From Hydrogenophaga pseudoflava (GTDB lineage Bacteria > Pseudomonadota > Gammaproteobacteria > Burkholderiales > Burkholderiaceae_C), in contig NZ_JAVHJP010000003.1 in assembly GCF_031020795.1 (NCBI RefSeq), forward strand, positions 613,408 through 677,407: a stretch of DNA of 64,000 nucleotides, in the 5' to 3' direction. A program made the translations under genes and the position numbers. Positions within the stretch are counted from its first letter, which is position 1. Every line of letters starts with the position of its first letter. Of this stretch, positions 31,678 through 44,375 are shown piece by piece. Under the pieces are notes generated by a model. That model did no database searches. It was not told where the DNA came from and saw nothing but the letters and a program-made list of their open reading frames with translations.

Positions 31678-31986
31678 TCAGCCTTTGCGCATCACCAGCA
31701 CCAGGGTCAGCATGGACAGCACGAAGCTGATCCACACGCTGGGCGGCTCGTCCAGCGCCATCAGCTCGGCCATCCACTCGGCCGCGCCTACGAAGACCAG
31801 GTTGATGTAGGCCGCCAGCAGCAGGCCGATGAAGAGCCGGTCGCCGCGCGTGGTGGCCATCGGAAGAAAGCCCTTGCGCAAGGTGGTGGGAGAGCGAACC
31901 TCCCACACGGTCATGCCGATCAGCATCAGCACGATGCAGGTAAAAAAGACGGCCACCGGCGTGGTCCATGCCATCCACTCGAACAT
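31678..31986 (-). CDS. glpU: DUF2160 small membrane protein of the glycerol transporter operon
   Basis: A 102-residue inner-membrane protein with three hydrophobic stretches (TTPVAVFFTCIVLMLIGMTVW, LFIGLLLAAYINLVFVG, VWISFVLSMLTLVLVM). DUF2160 proteins are found almost only in glycerol ABC operons, between glpQ and glpV, and the Rhizobium member is named GlpU. The start overlaps the glpQ stop (TGATG), so translation is coupled. The role in transport is undefined. Confidence 0.85.
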   Translation of the reverse strand: MFEWMAWTTPVAVFFTCIVLMLIGMTVWEVRSPTTLRKGFLPMATTRGDRLFIGLLLAAYINLVFVGAAEWMAELMALDEPPSVWISFVLSMLTLVLVMRKG

Positions 31987-32798
31987 CACACCCTCCCCAT
32001 GGCAAAGCCCTTGGCAATGTAGTGCCGAACGAACCAGATCACGATCGCCCCCGGCACGATGGTCAGCACCCCTGCGGCGGCCAGCGTCGCCCAGTCCATG
32101 CCGCTGGCACTGACGGTGCGCGTCATGGTGGCGACGATGGGCTTGGCGTTGACGCTGGTCAGCGTGCGCGCCATCAGCAGCTCAACCCAGCTGAACATGA
32201 AGCAGAAGAACGCCGCTACACCCACGCCGGCCTTGATCAGCGGCAGGAAGATGGTGATGAAGAAGCGCGGGAAGCTGTAGCCGTCGATGTAGGCGGTCTC
32301 GTCGATCTCGCGCGGGATGCCCGACATGAAGCCTTCGAGAATCCACACCGCCAGCGGCACGTTGAACAGCAGGTGCGCCAGCGCCACCGCGATGTGCGTG
32401 TCCATCAGCCCCACCGTGGTGTAGAGCTGGAAGAAGGGCAGCAGAAACACGGCCGGCGGCGTCATGCGGTTGGTCAGCAGCCAGAAGAACACGTGCTTGT
32501 CGCCCAGGAAGCTGTAGCGACTGAAGGCGTAGGCCGCCGGCAGCGCCACGGTCAGCGAGATCACGGTGTTGATGCAGACGTAGATCAGGCTGTTGATGTA
32601 GCCCGAGTACCAGCTCTCGTCGGTGAAGATCAGCTTGTAGTTGTCCCAGGTGAAGGACTGCGGCCAGAGGCTGAAGCTGCTGAGGATCTCCTGGTTGGTC
32701 TTGAAGCTCATGTTGACCATCCAGTAGATGGGCAGCAGTGCGAAGACCAGGTAGGCGATCAGGAACAGGGATCGCTTGTGAAAACGCCGTTCATGCAT
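31986..32798 (-). CDS. glpQ: Glycerol ABC transporter permease
   Basis: A 270-residue MalG-type permease with six helices. The EAA loop is seen as EGFMSGIPREIDETAYIDGYSFPRFFITIFLPL near residues 153-185. The N-terminus MHERRFHKRSLFLIAYLVFALLPIYWMV has one helix after a basic start. It overlaps glpP by eight bases and glpU by three. It forms the membrane channel with GlpP. Confidence 0.92.
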   Translation of the reverse strand: MHERRFHKRSLFLIAYLVFALLPIYWMVNMSFKTNQEILSSFSLWPQSFTWDNYKLIFTDESWYSGYINSLIYVCINTVISLTVALPAAYAFSRYSFLGDKHVFFWLLTNRMTPPAVFLLPFFQLYTTVGLMDTHIAVALAHLLFNVPLAVWILEGFMSGIPREIDETAYIDGYSFPRFFITIFLPLIKAGVGVAAFFCFMFSWVELLMARTLTSVNAKPIVATMTRTVSASGMDWATLAAAGVLTIVPGAIVIWFVRHYIAKGFAMGRV

Positions 32799-33683
32799 GG
32801 CCGGCTCCTTCCTTCTCGGCCTGGCCGAGGCTTTGCATCCAGTTGTAGAGCACGAAGCAGAACAGCAGGATGATGAGGAAATAGATCAGGGAGAACGCGG
32901 CGGCCGGACCGAGGTCGAACTGGCCGACCGCCTTCTGCGTGAGGTACTGGCTCAGGAAGGTGGTGGCGTTGCCCGGGCCGCCGCCGGTGAGCACGAAGGG
33001 CTCGGTGTAGATCATGAAAGAGTCCATGAAGCGCAGCAGCACCGCGATCATCAGCACGCCGCGCATCTTGGGCAGCTGGATGTAGCGGAACACGGCCAGC
33101 TTGCTGGCGCCGTCGATGCGCGCGGCCTGGTAGTACGCGTCGGGAATGCTGCGCAGGCCGGCGTAGGCCAGCAGCGCGACCAGCGGCGTCCAGTGCCACA
33201 CGTCCATCAACAGCACCGTCAGCCAGGCGTGGGTGGCGTCGCCGGTGTAGCTGTATTCGATGCCCAGCTGTTCCAGCGTGTGGCCGAGCAGACCGATGTC
33301 GGCGCGGCCGAAGATCTGCCAGATGGTGCCGACCACGTTCCACGGAATCAGCAGCGACAGCGCGACGATCACCAGCGTGGCCGAGGCTTTCCAGCCCTGG
33401 GCCGGCATGGCCTGCGCCAGCGCGATGCCCAGCGGAATCTCCACCGCCAGCACGGCCATGGAGAACTTCATCTGGTTCCACAGCGCGGCGTGCAGGTCCT
33501 CGTCGCGCATCACCTGCGCGAACCATTCGGTGCCGACGAAAACGCGGCGCTCGGGCGAGATGATGTCCTGCACCGAGTAGTTCACCACCGTCATCAGCGG
33601 CAGGATGGCCGAGAAGGCCACGCAGATGAAGACGGGCAGGATCAGGAACCAGGCTTTCTGGTTGACGGGTTTGGTCGTGGTGC

Positions 33684-33687
<4 letters not shown>
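32791..33687 (-). CDS. glpP: Glycerol ABC transporter permease
   Basis: A 298-residue MalF-type permease with six helices. The EAA loop (GLRSIPDAYYQAARIDGASKLAVFRYIQLPKM) is near residues 195-226. Its start overlaps the glpT stop (ATGA). It partners GlpQ in the glycerol importer. Confidence 0.92.
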
Positions 33688-34754
<1,067 letters not shown>

Positions 34755-34755
34755 C

Positions 34756-35835
<1,080 letters not shown>

Positions 35836-35875
35836 TCGATGTCCAGAAAGGGGCCCGCGGGCCTGTTGTTTTATT

Positions 35876-35903
35876 TTCGTTTCGCCGATTCTATTGTTCG
35901 TTT
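35876..35903. promoter_or_regulatory. Candidate GlpR operator: paired TTCGTTT repeats
   Basis: Two TTCGTTT direct repeats start at 35876 and 35897, exactly 21 bases (two helical turns) apart, in the 159-bp A/T-rich gap between glpS and glpR. Further GTTCG half-sites lie at 35960-35975. DeoR-family regulators bind repeated short half-sites like these. The inferred effect is shared repression of both divergent transcripts by GlpR bound to glycerol-3-phosphate-free DNA. Confidence 0.45.
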
Positions 35904-35994
35904 TTGTTCTTCTTGATTCGGTACTTACCCTTAACGGCCTCATATCCTTTTCCGTTATGTTCGGAGCACCGATGTTCCCGACCGCACGCTGTTC

Positions 35995-36771
35995 ATGAAC
36001 CTGGCTCCCCGACACACCCACCTGCTGGACGTGGTGCGCACCCATGGCCCGCAGACCATCGAAGCCTTGGCCGAACGTTTCGGCGTCACCCTGCAGACCG
36101 TGCGCCGCGACGTGCAGCGCCTGGCCGAAGCCGGCCTGCTCTCGCGCTTCCATGGTGGCGTGCGCCTGCCCGGCTCCACCACCGAAAACATCGCCTACCG
36201 GCAGCGCCAGGCCATGGAGTCCGACGCCAAGACCCGCATCGCCCGGGCCATCGCCCAGCGCGTGCCCAACGGCTGCTCGCTGATCCTGAACATCGGCACC
36301 ACCATCGAGGCCGTGGCGCGCGAGCTGATGCAGCACCAGGGCCTGCGCGTCATCACCAACAACCTGCATGTGGCCGCCCTGCTGAGCGCCAACCCCAGCT
36401 GCGAAGTGATCGTGGCCGGTGGTCAGGTGCGCGGTGCCGACCAGGGCATCGTCGGCGAGGCCACGGTGGATTTCATGCGCCAGTTCAAGGTCGACATCGG
36501 CCTGATCGGCATCAGCGGCATCGAGGCCGACGGCACGCTGCGCGACTTCGACTACCGCGAAGTGAAGGTCGCGCGCACCATCATTGGCCAGTCGCGCGAG
36601 GTCTGGCTGGCGGCCGACCACAGCAAGTTCAACCGCCCGGCGATGGTGGAGCTGGCGCGGCTGGACGAGGTGGACGTGGTGTTCACCGACGAGCCGCCCC
36701 CGCCGCCCTTCGATGCCCTGCTGACGCAAGGCGATGTGGAGTGCGTGGTGGCCGGCCGCGACGCCGCCTGA
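35995..36771 (+). CDS. glpR: DeoR-family glycerol regulon repressor
   Basis: A 258-residue regulator. The N-terminal helix-turn-helix (IEALAERFGVTLQTVRRDVQRL) is at about residues 20-41, followed by the DeoR hinge GLLSRFHGGVRLP. The sugar-phosphate-sensing domain has LNIGTTIEAVARELM near 99 and ITNNLHVAALLS near 119. It is divergent from glpSTPQUV and 33 bp upstream of glpK. The expected effector is glycerol-3-phosphate. Confidence 0.92.
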   Translation: MNLAPRHTHLLDVVRTHGPQTIEALAERFGVTLQTVRRDVQRLAEAGLLSRFHGGVRLPGSTTENIAYRQRQAMESDAKTRIARAIAQRVPNGCSLILNIGTTIEAVARELMQHQGLRVITNNLHVAALLSANPSCEVIVAGGQVRGADQGIVGEATVDFMRQFKVDIGLIGISGIEADGTLRDFDYREVKVARTIIGQSREVWLAADHSKFNRPAMVELARLDEVDVVFTDEPPPPPFDALLTQGDVECVVAGRDAA

Positions 36772-36804
36772 TTCATTCGAGCCCCCCAAGAGACGAGACA
36801 TCCC

Positions 36805-38298
<1,494 letters not shown>

Positions 38299-38324
38299 GC
38301 ACCGGGGGCGGCGACAATTCCGGC

Positions 38325-39152
38325 ATGAACATGTCCACTCATCCCCTCATCACCTTCATCGGCGGCGGCAACATGGCCAGCGCCATCATCGGCGGCCTGG
38401 TCCGCCAGGGCCACCCCGCCAGCGCCCTGCAGGTGGTCGAGCCCTGGGACGAGCAGCGCGCGAAGCTGGCGCAACAGTTCCCCGGCATGGCCGTGCTGTC
38501 CGCTGCCAGCGCGGAGCTGAGGCCCTCGGATCTCGTGGTCTGGGCCGTCAAGCCGCAGACTTTCAAGGACGCCGCCGCCGCGGCCCGCGCCCATGTCGAA
38601 GGTGCGCTGCACCTGAGCGTGGCCGCCGGCATCACCAGCGAGAGCATCGCCGCCTGGCTGGGCAGCGAGCGCATCGTGCGCGCTATGCCCAACACCCCCG
38701 CCCTGGTCGGCCTGGGCATGACCGGCCTGATGGCGCGCGCCGCCGTCAAGGCCGACGACAAGGCCCTGGTCGAGCGCGTGGTGCGCACGACGGGCGAACT
38801 GGTCTGGGTGAACGTCGAAGCCGATCTGGACGCCGTGACCGCACTCTCGGGCTCCGGCCCGGCCTATGTGTTCTATTTCCTCGAAGCCATGCGCGACGCG
38901 GGCGCCCGCATGGGACTGGCGCCCGAGGTGGCCTACCAGCTGGCTGTGGGCACGTTCGTCGGCGCGGCCACCCTGGCCCAGCGCTCGGACGACCCGCCGC
39001 AGCTGCTGCGCGAGCGGGTCACCTCCAAGGGCGGCACGACCTACGCGGCCATCACGTCGATGGAAGGATCGGACATGAAGGCACTGTTCGAGAAGGCGCT
39101 GGTCGCCGCGCAGACCCGTGCGGCCGAACTGGGTCGGGAATTCGGGAAATAG
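38325..39152 (+). CDS. proC: Pyrroline-5-carboxylate reductase
   Basis: A 275-residue NADPH enzyme making proline from pyrroline-5-carboxylate. The Rossmann start ITFIGGGNMASAIIGGLV is at residues 8-25, and the C-terminal family signature ALSGSGPAYVFYFLEAM near 173 with LRERVTSKGGTTYAAI near 232. Two ATGs, 38325 and 38331, are possible. It is 26 bp after glpK but not functionally linked to it. A structured repeat follows its stop by 12 bases. Confidence 0.95.
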   Translation: MNMSTHPLITFIGGGNMASAIIGGLVRQGHPASALQVVEPWDEQRAKLAQQFPGMAVLSAASAELRPSDLVVWAVKPQTFKDAAAAARAHVEGALHLSVAAGITSESIAAWLGSERIVRAMPNTPALVGLGMTGLMARAAVKADDKALVERVVRTTGELVWVNVEADLDAVTALSGSGPAYVFYFLEAMRDAGARMGLAPEVAYQLAVGTFVGAATLAQRSDDPPQLLRERVTSKGGTTYAAITSMEGSDMKALFEKALVAAQTRAAELGREFGK

Positions 39153-39163
39153 TCTTGGATGCA

Positions 39164-39236
39164 GTGCGCTCTGCTCCGCAGCTGTCCCCCGGCGGCCGGA
39201 GCCGCCTCCTCCTTGATGCCGCTGCGCAGAGCACAC
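39164..39236 (-). repeat. Structured REP-like repeat, copy A
   Basis: A 73-nt element with outer arms GTGCGCTCTGC/GCAGAGCACAC (one mismatch) and an inner hairpin GGCGGC-CGGA-GCCGCC. About 90 percent identical to copy B at 40206-40276, which is in the opposite orientation. In copy B the outer stem has a T-A pair changed to C-G on both sides, so the pairing is conserved. It starts 12 bases after the proC stop. Confidence 0.8.
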
Positions 39237-39573
39237 CGCATCCGCGAGTGGGATTGGCGGGCGAAGACCGGAATCGACCCGTAGCAGGCATATGGCAGAC
39301 GTCCGTGAAACAGCCATCCCGGTCGCAGCGATCAGTAACGAATTGGAGTTCAACCGTGAAAGCCAACGCAGACTGGCAATGTGATCGTCTGGTCTGACTG
39401 GTATCACGGTGATTTGTCTCGGACTTGGTCGGGGTTGTCGAATCTGATATATCTGCTCCCCGACCGGTCAGCGTGAGCCAACTGGTTGATTTCAATAACT
39501 TTTCGCAAGTTTCAATCTACTTTTTTAACGGCAGCGACTGTGGGCATTCGGTGCTTTGCCGGTTCTAATCAAA
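39237..39573. other. Gene-free, lower-GC spacer left of the gene cassette
   Basis: This 337-nt stretch contains no supported gene on either strand. It is visibly richer in A/T than its surroundings, particularly 39440-39530. A loose inverted repeat (AACGGCA near 39524 and TGCCGGTT near 39557) lies just before the cassette boundary. This could be a decayed recombination site, but it lacks the conserved core. Confidence 0.4.
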
Positions 39574-39593
39574 GTTAGGCATCACCGATCACC

Positions 39594-39761
39594 ATGACCC
39601 ATTCATCCTTGAGCGCCGAGCGCCGAGACCGGCTATTCCGTGCAATCGGAGAGACCGTCGTCACGTTTCAGGTAGTAGAACTGTGGGTTGCTGAGGCGCT
39701 GACTGGACTTCTTCAGATGAAAGTCCTTGAAGATCGTCATGTCGTCCTGGCCGCGCGATGA
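39594..39761 (+). CDS. Cassette protein, N-terminal part (possibly split HEPN-like gene)
   Basis: A 55-residue reading frame starting 14 bases inside the cassette: MTHSSLSAERRDRLFRAIGE at the start and ending EDRHVVLAAR. It is predicted helical throughout. It ends in an ATGA that overlaps the next frame by four bases. The two translations read naturally as one helical protein of about 170 residues, so this is either a coupled pair or one gene broken by a one-base shift near 39757. No family recognised with certainty. Confidence 0.5.
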   Translation: MTHSSLSAERRDRLFRAIGETVVTFQVVELWVAEALTGLLQMKVLEDRHVVLAAR

Positions 39762-40108
39762 GCTACAAGCAGAAAGTTGATTTGCTCTGCGAGCTCTTTC
39801 CACGGCGGGCCAAGCACCACTACGGTGTACCAATTTCGGTGGCGCGAGCAGCACTCTACGCGGCAGAGGAGTACCGGAACAAGATTGTCCATTCCGTCTG
39901 GTCCGCGGAGCGAGAAAGAGGATGGATTCGGTCGAAGGGCTCTCTCAGGAGCAAGAGCGGTTTTTCCCTTGTCGACGAGGCCGTGAATATTCGGGGAATG
40001 GAAGCAGGAGTGGTGGCGCTTAGGATGGTTCAACACTGGGAAATGCTGACCGAGAAGCGGCTGCGGCACGCCACAAAATTCCTGAAGAGTCGTGTGCAAG
40101 ATGCCTAA
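39758..40108 (+). CDS. Cassette protein, HEPN-like, with R-x4-H motif
   Basis: A 116-residue helical protein. Residues 40-45 read RNKIVH, followed by SVW, matching the R-x4-6-H motif of HEPN domains, many of which are RNases in toxin, abortive-infection and defence systems. The start ATG overlaps the previous stop. The C-terminus (EKRLRHATKFLKSRVQDA) is basic, and the TAA stop lies inside attC. If the gene is broken upstream, this part alone lacks the first HEPN helices and may be inactive. The HEPN assignment rests on the motif and helical pattern only. Confidence 0.6.
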   Translation: MSYKQKVDLLCELFPRRAKHHYGVPISVARAALYAAEEYRNKIVHSVWSAERERGWIRSKGSLRSKSGFSLVDEAVNIRGMEAGVVALRMVQHWEMLTEKRLRHATKFLKSRVQDA

Positions 40109-40168
40109 CCACTCGAGCCAACTCGCGTCGGCAGGGCCGCCGCTCGCGGCTCAGCTTCAACGTTGGAC
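40103..40168 (+). repeat. attC recombination site (59-base element)
   Basis: A 66-nt imperfect palindrome. The ends are GCCTAAC (R'', 40103-40109) and GTTGGAC (R', 40162-40168), both matching the RYYYAAC/GTTRRRY consensus. The inner part pairs imperfectly around GGCAGGGCCGCCGC, and CAGCTTCAAC before the R' core is a common attC form. This supports recognition by an IntI integrase as a folded single strand. Confidence 0.8.
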
Positions 40169-40205
40169 GTCTGATTCCGCAGCTGAAGGGCGACCCACGG
40201 GAACG

Positions 40206-40276
40206 GTGTGCCCTGCGCAGCGGCATAAAGGAGGAGGCGGCTCCAGCCGCCGGGGGACAGCCGCGGAGCAGGGCAC
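40206..40276 (+). repeat. Structured REP-like repeat, copy B
   Basis: A 71-nt copy of the element at 39164-39236, inverted relative to it. Outer arms are GTGCCCTGC/GCAGGGCAC (9 perfect pairs) and the inner hairpin is GGCGGC-TGGA-GCCGCC. Five substitutions and a 2-nt gap separate the copies, one pair of changes being compensatory. It lies 48 bases past the ubiA stop, in the same orientation relative to its neighbouring gene as copy A to proC. Confidence 0.8.
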
Positions 40277-40324
40277 GGCGCCTCCGTGGGCCGAAGAAGC
40301 GCCGCGACTGAAACGCATCGCACG

Positions 40325-41203
40325 TCACACCAACCCGAGCACCACACCCACAAACACCGTGAACCCCAGCCAGTGGTTCAGGCGGAAGGCCTTGAAGCAG
40401 CCTTCGCGGGTGCGGTCCTTGATGAGCCGCCAGTGCCAGACGACCTGGGCCAGCGCCACCACCAGCATCGCGCCCCAGACCAGCGGATTCACCAGACCCC
40501 AGAGCACGGCGGTCCAGACGCCCAGGAACACGAGGTAGAACGCGATGATCGCCGGAACGTCGGCGTCGCCCAGCGTGATGGCCGAGGTCTTCATGCCGAT
40601 CTTCAGGTCGTCGTCGCGGTCCACCATGGCGTATTCGGTGTCGTAGGCCAGCACCCAGAACAGGTTGCCCGCCATCAGCGCCCAGGCTTGCCAGGGCACG
40701 GCCTCGGTCACGGCGGCGAACGCCATCGGAATGCCGAAGCTGAAGGCCACGCCCAGCACCGCCTGCGGCATGGACACATGGCGTTTGGCGTAGGGGTAGA
40801 TCAGCGAGAGCACCAGACCGAGCACCGACCAGGCAATGGTCGCGGTGTTGGTGGTCAGCACCAGCAGGAAGGCCACGAAGGCCAGCACGCCGCCCACCGC
40901 CAGCGCCTCCTTCACGCCCACCCGCCCGCTGGTCACGGGCCGCTGCGCGGTGCGCTTGACGTGTTTGTCGAACTCGCGGTCGGCCACGTCGTTGACGCAG
41001 CAGCCCGCGCTGCGCATCAGGATGGTGCCCAGCACGAACACCACCAGCAAATGCCAGCCCGGAAAACCCTGGGCCGCAATCCACAGCGCCGACAGCGAGG
41101 GCCAGAGCAGCAGCAGCCAGCCGGCGGGCCGGTTCCAGCGGATCAGGTCGAGGTAGAGCGCCAGCTTGGACGGGCGCGATTCGGGCAACACGGAGGTACT
41201 CAT
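40325..41203 (-). CDS. ubiA: 4-hydroxybenzoate octaprenyltransferase
   Basis: A 292-residue inner-membrane prenyltransferase of ubiquinone synthesis with about eight or nine helices. The first Asp-rich motif NDVADREFD is at residues 71-79 and the second ([12 protein letters not shown]) near 188-199, both needed to bind prenyl diphosphate through Mg. The start overlaps the oxyR stop (ATGA). recG-oxyR-ubiA is a common betaproteobacterial run. Confidence 0.95.
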   Translation of the reverse strand: MSTSVLPESRPSKLALYLDLIRWNRPAGWLLLLWPSLSALWIAAQGFPGWHLLVVFVLGTILMRSAGCCVNDVADREFDKHVKRTAQRPVTSGRVGVKEALAVGGVLAFVAFLLVLTTNTATIAWSVLGLVLSLIYPYAKRHVSMPQAVLGVAFSFGIPMAFAAVTEAVPWQAWALMAGNLFWVLAYDTEYAMVDRDDDLKIGMKTSAITLGDADVPAIIAFYLVFLGVWTAVLWGLVNPLVWGAMLVVALAQVVWHWRLIKDRTREGCFKAFRLNHWLGFTVFVGVVLGLV

Positions 41204-42159
41204 GACAAACGATGGACGCCCGGCAGCTCGCAGGCGTAGATGGCGTTGCGCAGTTCGGCGATGGCTTCGTAGCGGGTGAAGCTGCGCCGCCAGGCCAGCA
41301 CCACGCGCCGCGTCGGCGGGTCGCCGTCGAACGGCAGGTAGTGCACGAAGGCGGCATCGCCCATGTCCTGCGAGTGGTCGGCCGAACCGTCGAGCGCCGA
41401 ACGGGGCACCGACAGGCGCGGCACCAGGGTCACGCCCATGCCGGCCGCCACCATGTGCTTGATGGTCTCCAGCGAGGAGCCTTCGAAGCTCTTGCGGATG
41501 CCTTCGGTGTCGCTGGAGAAGCGCGCGAACTCGGGACAGACCTCCAGCACATGGTCGCGGAAACAGTGGCCGGTGCCCAGCAGCAGCATGGTCTCGTTCT
41601 TGATTTCGTCGGTGGTGATGGCCTTGCGCTTGGCCAGCGGGTGGCTGGCCGGCACGGCGGCCATGAAGGGCTCGTCGTAGAGCGGCGCGATGGCGAGGTT
41701 GGTGTCCGGGAAGGGCTCGGCCAGGATGGCGCAGTCGATCTCGCCCAGGCGCAGCTGCTCCAGCAGCTTGACGGTGAAGTTCTCCTGCAGCATCAGCGGC
41801 ATTTGCGGCGTGCGCTCGATCACCTGACGCACCAGCGCCGGCAGGATGTAGGGGCCGATGGTGTAGATCACACCCAGCTTGAGCGGGCCGGCCAGCGGGT
41901 CTTTGCCGCGCTTGGCGATCTCCTTGATCGCGGCGGCCTGCTCCAGCACGGTCTGCGCCTGCCGCACGATCTGCTCGCCCAGCGGCGTGACCGCGATCTC
42001 GCTGGCATTGCGCTCGAAGATCTTGAGCTCCAGCTCCTCCTCGAGCTTCTTGATCGCCACGGACAGCGTGGGCTGCGACACGAAACAGGCCTCGGCGGCC
42101 TTGCCGAAGTGCTTCTCGCGCGCCACGGCCACGATGTATTTCAGTTCCGTCAATGTCAT
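41200..42159 (-). CDS. oxyR: Hydrogen peroxide-sensing LysR-type activator
   Basis: A 319-residue LysR regulator. The winged helix-turn-helix is at residues 18-40 ([23 protein letters not shown]). The redox pair Cys199 and Cys208 is in [17 protein letters not shown], with the same numbering as Escherichia coli OxyR. Peroxide forms a disulfide between them and turns on catalase, peroxidase and related genes elsewhere. It lies between recG and ubiA on the minus strand. Confidence 0.95.
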   Translation of the reverse strand: MTLTELKYIVAVAREKHFGKAAEACFVSQPTLSVAIKKLEEELELKIFERNASEIAVTPLGEQIVRQAQTVLEQAAAIKEIAKRGKDPLAGPLKLGVIYTIGPYILPALVRQVIERTPQMPLMLQENFTVKLLEQLRLGEIDCAILAEPFPDTNLAIAPLYDEPFMAAVPASHPLAKRKAITTDEIKNETMLLLGTGHCFRDHVLEVCPEFARFSSDTEGIRKSFEGSSLETIKHMVAAGMGVTLVPRLSVPRSALDGSADHSQDMGDAAFVHYLPFDGDPPTRRVVLAWRRSFTRYEAIAELRNAIYACELPGVHRLS

Positions 42160-42196
42160 GCCGCTATTTTGCGCCCGACATCGATAGCAAATCCGT

Positions 42197-44308
42197 TCAG
42201 GCCTTCAGGTACTCGGCCTTTGTCCCGAGCCAGCGGCCCACATGCCGCTCGGCCGCTTCCGGGAAGCGGGTGAGCATCTCGGCCGCCGCCGCGCGCGCCC
42301 ATTCCAGCAGGTGGGTGTCGGTCGCCAGGTCGGCGAAGCGCAGCAATGGCGCACCGGACTGGCGCGCTCCCAGGAACTCTCCCGGTCCACGGATTTCTAG
42401 GTCGCGCCGGGCGATCTCGAAACCGTCGTTGGTCTCGGCCATGGCCTTGAGGCGCTCGCGGGCGGTTTCGCCCAGCCGACCGCCTTCGTTGGGTGTGTAG
42501 AGCAGCACGCAGGCCGAGGCGGCCGCCCCGCGCCCCACCCGCCCACGCAGCTGGTGCAGCTGGCTCAGGCCGAAGCGCTCGGCGTGCTCAATCACCATCA
42601 GCGAGGCATTGGGCACGTCCACCCCCACCTCGATCACGGTGGTCGAGACCAGCACGCCCATGTGGCCGCCGCTGAACAGACTCATCACCGCCTTCTTCTC
42701 GGCCACCGGCATGCGCGAGTGCAGCAGGCCGACGAGCACGCCCGGCAGCAGCTGACTCAATTCCGCATGGGTTTCCGTGGCGTTCGACAGATCGATGGCC
42801 TCGCTTTCTTCGATCAGCGGGCAGACCCAGTAAACCTGCCGGCCCTCGGTCACCTGGGCGTGGATGCGCTCGATCACCTCGTGGCGGCGGCTGTCGGACA
42901 CCACCTTGGTCACGATGGGCGTGCGGCCCGGCGGCAGCTCGTCGATGGTCGAGACATCCAGGTCGGCGTAGTAGCTCATCGCAAGGGTGCGCGGAATGGG
43001 CGTGGCCGACATCATGAGCAGGTGCGGTTCCCCGGCCCCCAGCTCGGCGCCCCCCATCTTGCTGCGCAGCGCCAGCCGCTGCGCCACACCGAAGCGGTGC
43101 TGCTCGTCGATGATGGCCAGCGCGAGGTTTTTGAACTGCACCTGGTCCTGGATCACGGCGTGCGTGCCGACCACCAGCGCCGCCTCACCGCTGGCGATGA
43201 GTTCGAGCATCTCGCTGCGCTGCTTTTTCTTCTGGCTGCCGGTGAGCCAGGCCACGCGCTTGCCCAGGGGTTCGAGCAGCGGTTCCAGCCAGCCGATCAG
43301 CTTGGCGAAATGCTGTTCGGCCAGGATCTCGGTCGGCGCCATCAGTGCGCACTGCCAGCCGCTGTCGATGGCGATCGCGGCGGCGAGCGCGGCCACCACG
43401 GTCTTGCCCGAGCCCACGTCGCCCTGCAGCAGGCGGTGCATGGGCACCTGGCGATGCAGGTCGCGCGCGATCTCTTCGCCCACGCGGCGCTGGGCGGCGG
43501 TCAGCGCAAACGGCAGGGCCGCCAGCAACTGTTCGTGCAGGCCACCAGGCGCCGTCTGCAGCGCTGGCGCACGCAGCGCGTCGCGCTCGCGCTTGGCCTG
43601 CAGCTGCGAGAGCTGCTGCGCCAGCAGCTCCTCGGCCTTGAGCCGTTGCCAAGCCGGGTGGCTGCGGTCTTCCAGCGCGGCGAGCGACACGTCCGGTCCC
43701 GGGTGGTGCAGGTATTCCAGCGCCTGGCGCAGCGACATCAGCGGCGCACGCAACCCCCGCAGCGTGTCCTGCAGCGAGGTCAGCACCGGCTGCGGCAGGG
43801 TTTCGCTGAGTTCGGCGCGCTTGAGGCCCGACACCACGGCCTTGCGCAGATAAGCCTGCGGCAGCTGGGCGCTGGTGGGGTAGACGGGGGTCAGCGCCTC
43901 GGGCAGTTCCCCGCCGGCCGCGTGGAAGGCCGGGTGCATCATGGTCTTGCCCATGAAGCCGCCCCGCACCTCGCCGCGCACGCGCACCCGCGCGCCGACC
44001 GCCAGGGTCTTCTGGTGCGAGGGGTAGAAGCTGAAGAAGCGCAGGGTGCAGGTGTCGCTGCCGTCGTCCAGTGTCACCAGCAGCTGGCGGCGCGGCCGGT
44101 ACTGGATGTCCTGCTTCGTCACCACGCCCTCGACTTGCACCACCTCGCCGTCGCGCGCGTCGTGCAGGGTGACGATGCGGGTCTCGTCTTCGTAGCGCAG
44201 CGGCAGGTGCAGCGCCAGGTCGATGTCGCGCACCAGGCCGAGCTTGTGCATGGCTTTCTGCGGAGCAGAGAGTTCCTTGCGCGGTACGGTGGACGGTGCG
44301 TCGGGCAT
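42197..44308 (-). CDS. recG: ATP-dependent DNA helicase RecG
   Basis: A 703-residue branch-migration helicase for stalled forks and Holliday junctions. The N-terminal wedge/OB domain contains [23 protein letters not shown] near residue 70. Walker A is [11 protein letters not shown] near 305, motif II is the DEQH box (IIDEQHRFG near 410), and motif VI is QLRGRVGRG near 590. The start at 44308 is chosen because upstream in-frame sequence is antisense to queA. Confidence 0.95.
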   Translation of the reverse strand: MPDAPSTVPRKELSAPQKAMHKLGLVRDIDLALHLPLRYEDETRIVTLHDARDGEVVQVEGVVTKQDIQYRPRRQLLVTLDDGSDTCTLRFFSFYPSHQKTLAVGARVRVRGEVRGGFMGKTMMHPAFHAAGGELPEALTPVYPTSAQLPQAYLRKAVVSGLKRAELSETLPQPVLTSLQDTLRGLRAPLMSLRQALEYLHHPGPDVSLAALEDRSHPAWQRLKAEELLAQQLSQLQAKRERDALRAPALQTAPGGLHEQLLAALPFALTAAQRRVGEEIARDLHRQVPMHRLLQGDVGSGKTVVAALAAAIAIDSGWQCALMAPTEILAEQHFAKLIGWLEPLLEPLGKRVAWLTGSQKKKQRSEMLELIASGEAALVVGTHAVIQDQVQFKNLALAIIDEQHRFGVAQRLALRSKMGGAELGAGEPHLLMMSATPIPRTLAMSYYADLDVSTIDELPPGRTPIVTKVVSDSRRHEVIERIHAQVTEGRQVYWVCPLIEESEAIDLSNATETHAELSQLLPGVLVGLLHSRMPVAEKKAVMSLFSGGHMGVLVSTTVIEVGVDVPNASLMVIEHAERFGLSQLHQLRGRVGRGAAASACVLLYTPNEGGRLGETARERLKAMAETNDGFEIARRDLEIRGPGEFLGARQSGAPLLRFADLATDTHLLEWARAAAAEMLTRFPEAAERHVGRWLGTKAEYLKA

Positions 44309-44375
44309 GGGAGAATTCTGCCTGTATTTCCATCCATACCCACTTGGAACGGGCCCCGTCCGGCCCTCAAGCAGC

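Larger units (their letters stand above)
39574..40168 (+). mobile_element. Solitary integron gene cassette with attC site
   Basis: The left boundary is GTTAGGC (39574-39580), a core site GTTRRRY; the right end is an attC with R'' GCCTAAC and R' GTTGGAC. Cutting between G and TT gives a cassette of 588 nt (39575-40162). It holds two overlapping reading frames in the same direction, and the stop of the second lies inside the attC, as is usual in cassettes. Its base composition is lower in GC than neighbouring genes. No integrase gene or second attC is in the window, so it is a single dispersed cassette. Confidence 0.75.

Noticed and set aside
39510..39580. An attI-like site (CTAATCAAAGTTAGGC resembles the end of attI1)
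   Set aside because: Only the last bases agree, no second integrase-binding repeats are seen, and no intI gene lies in the window; a secondary insertion site is as likely.
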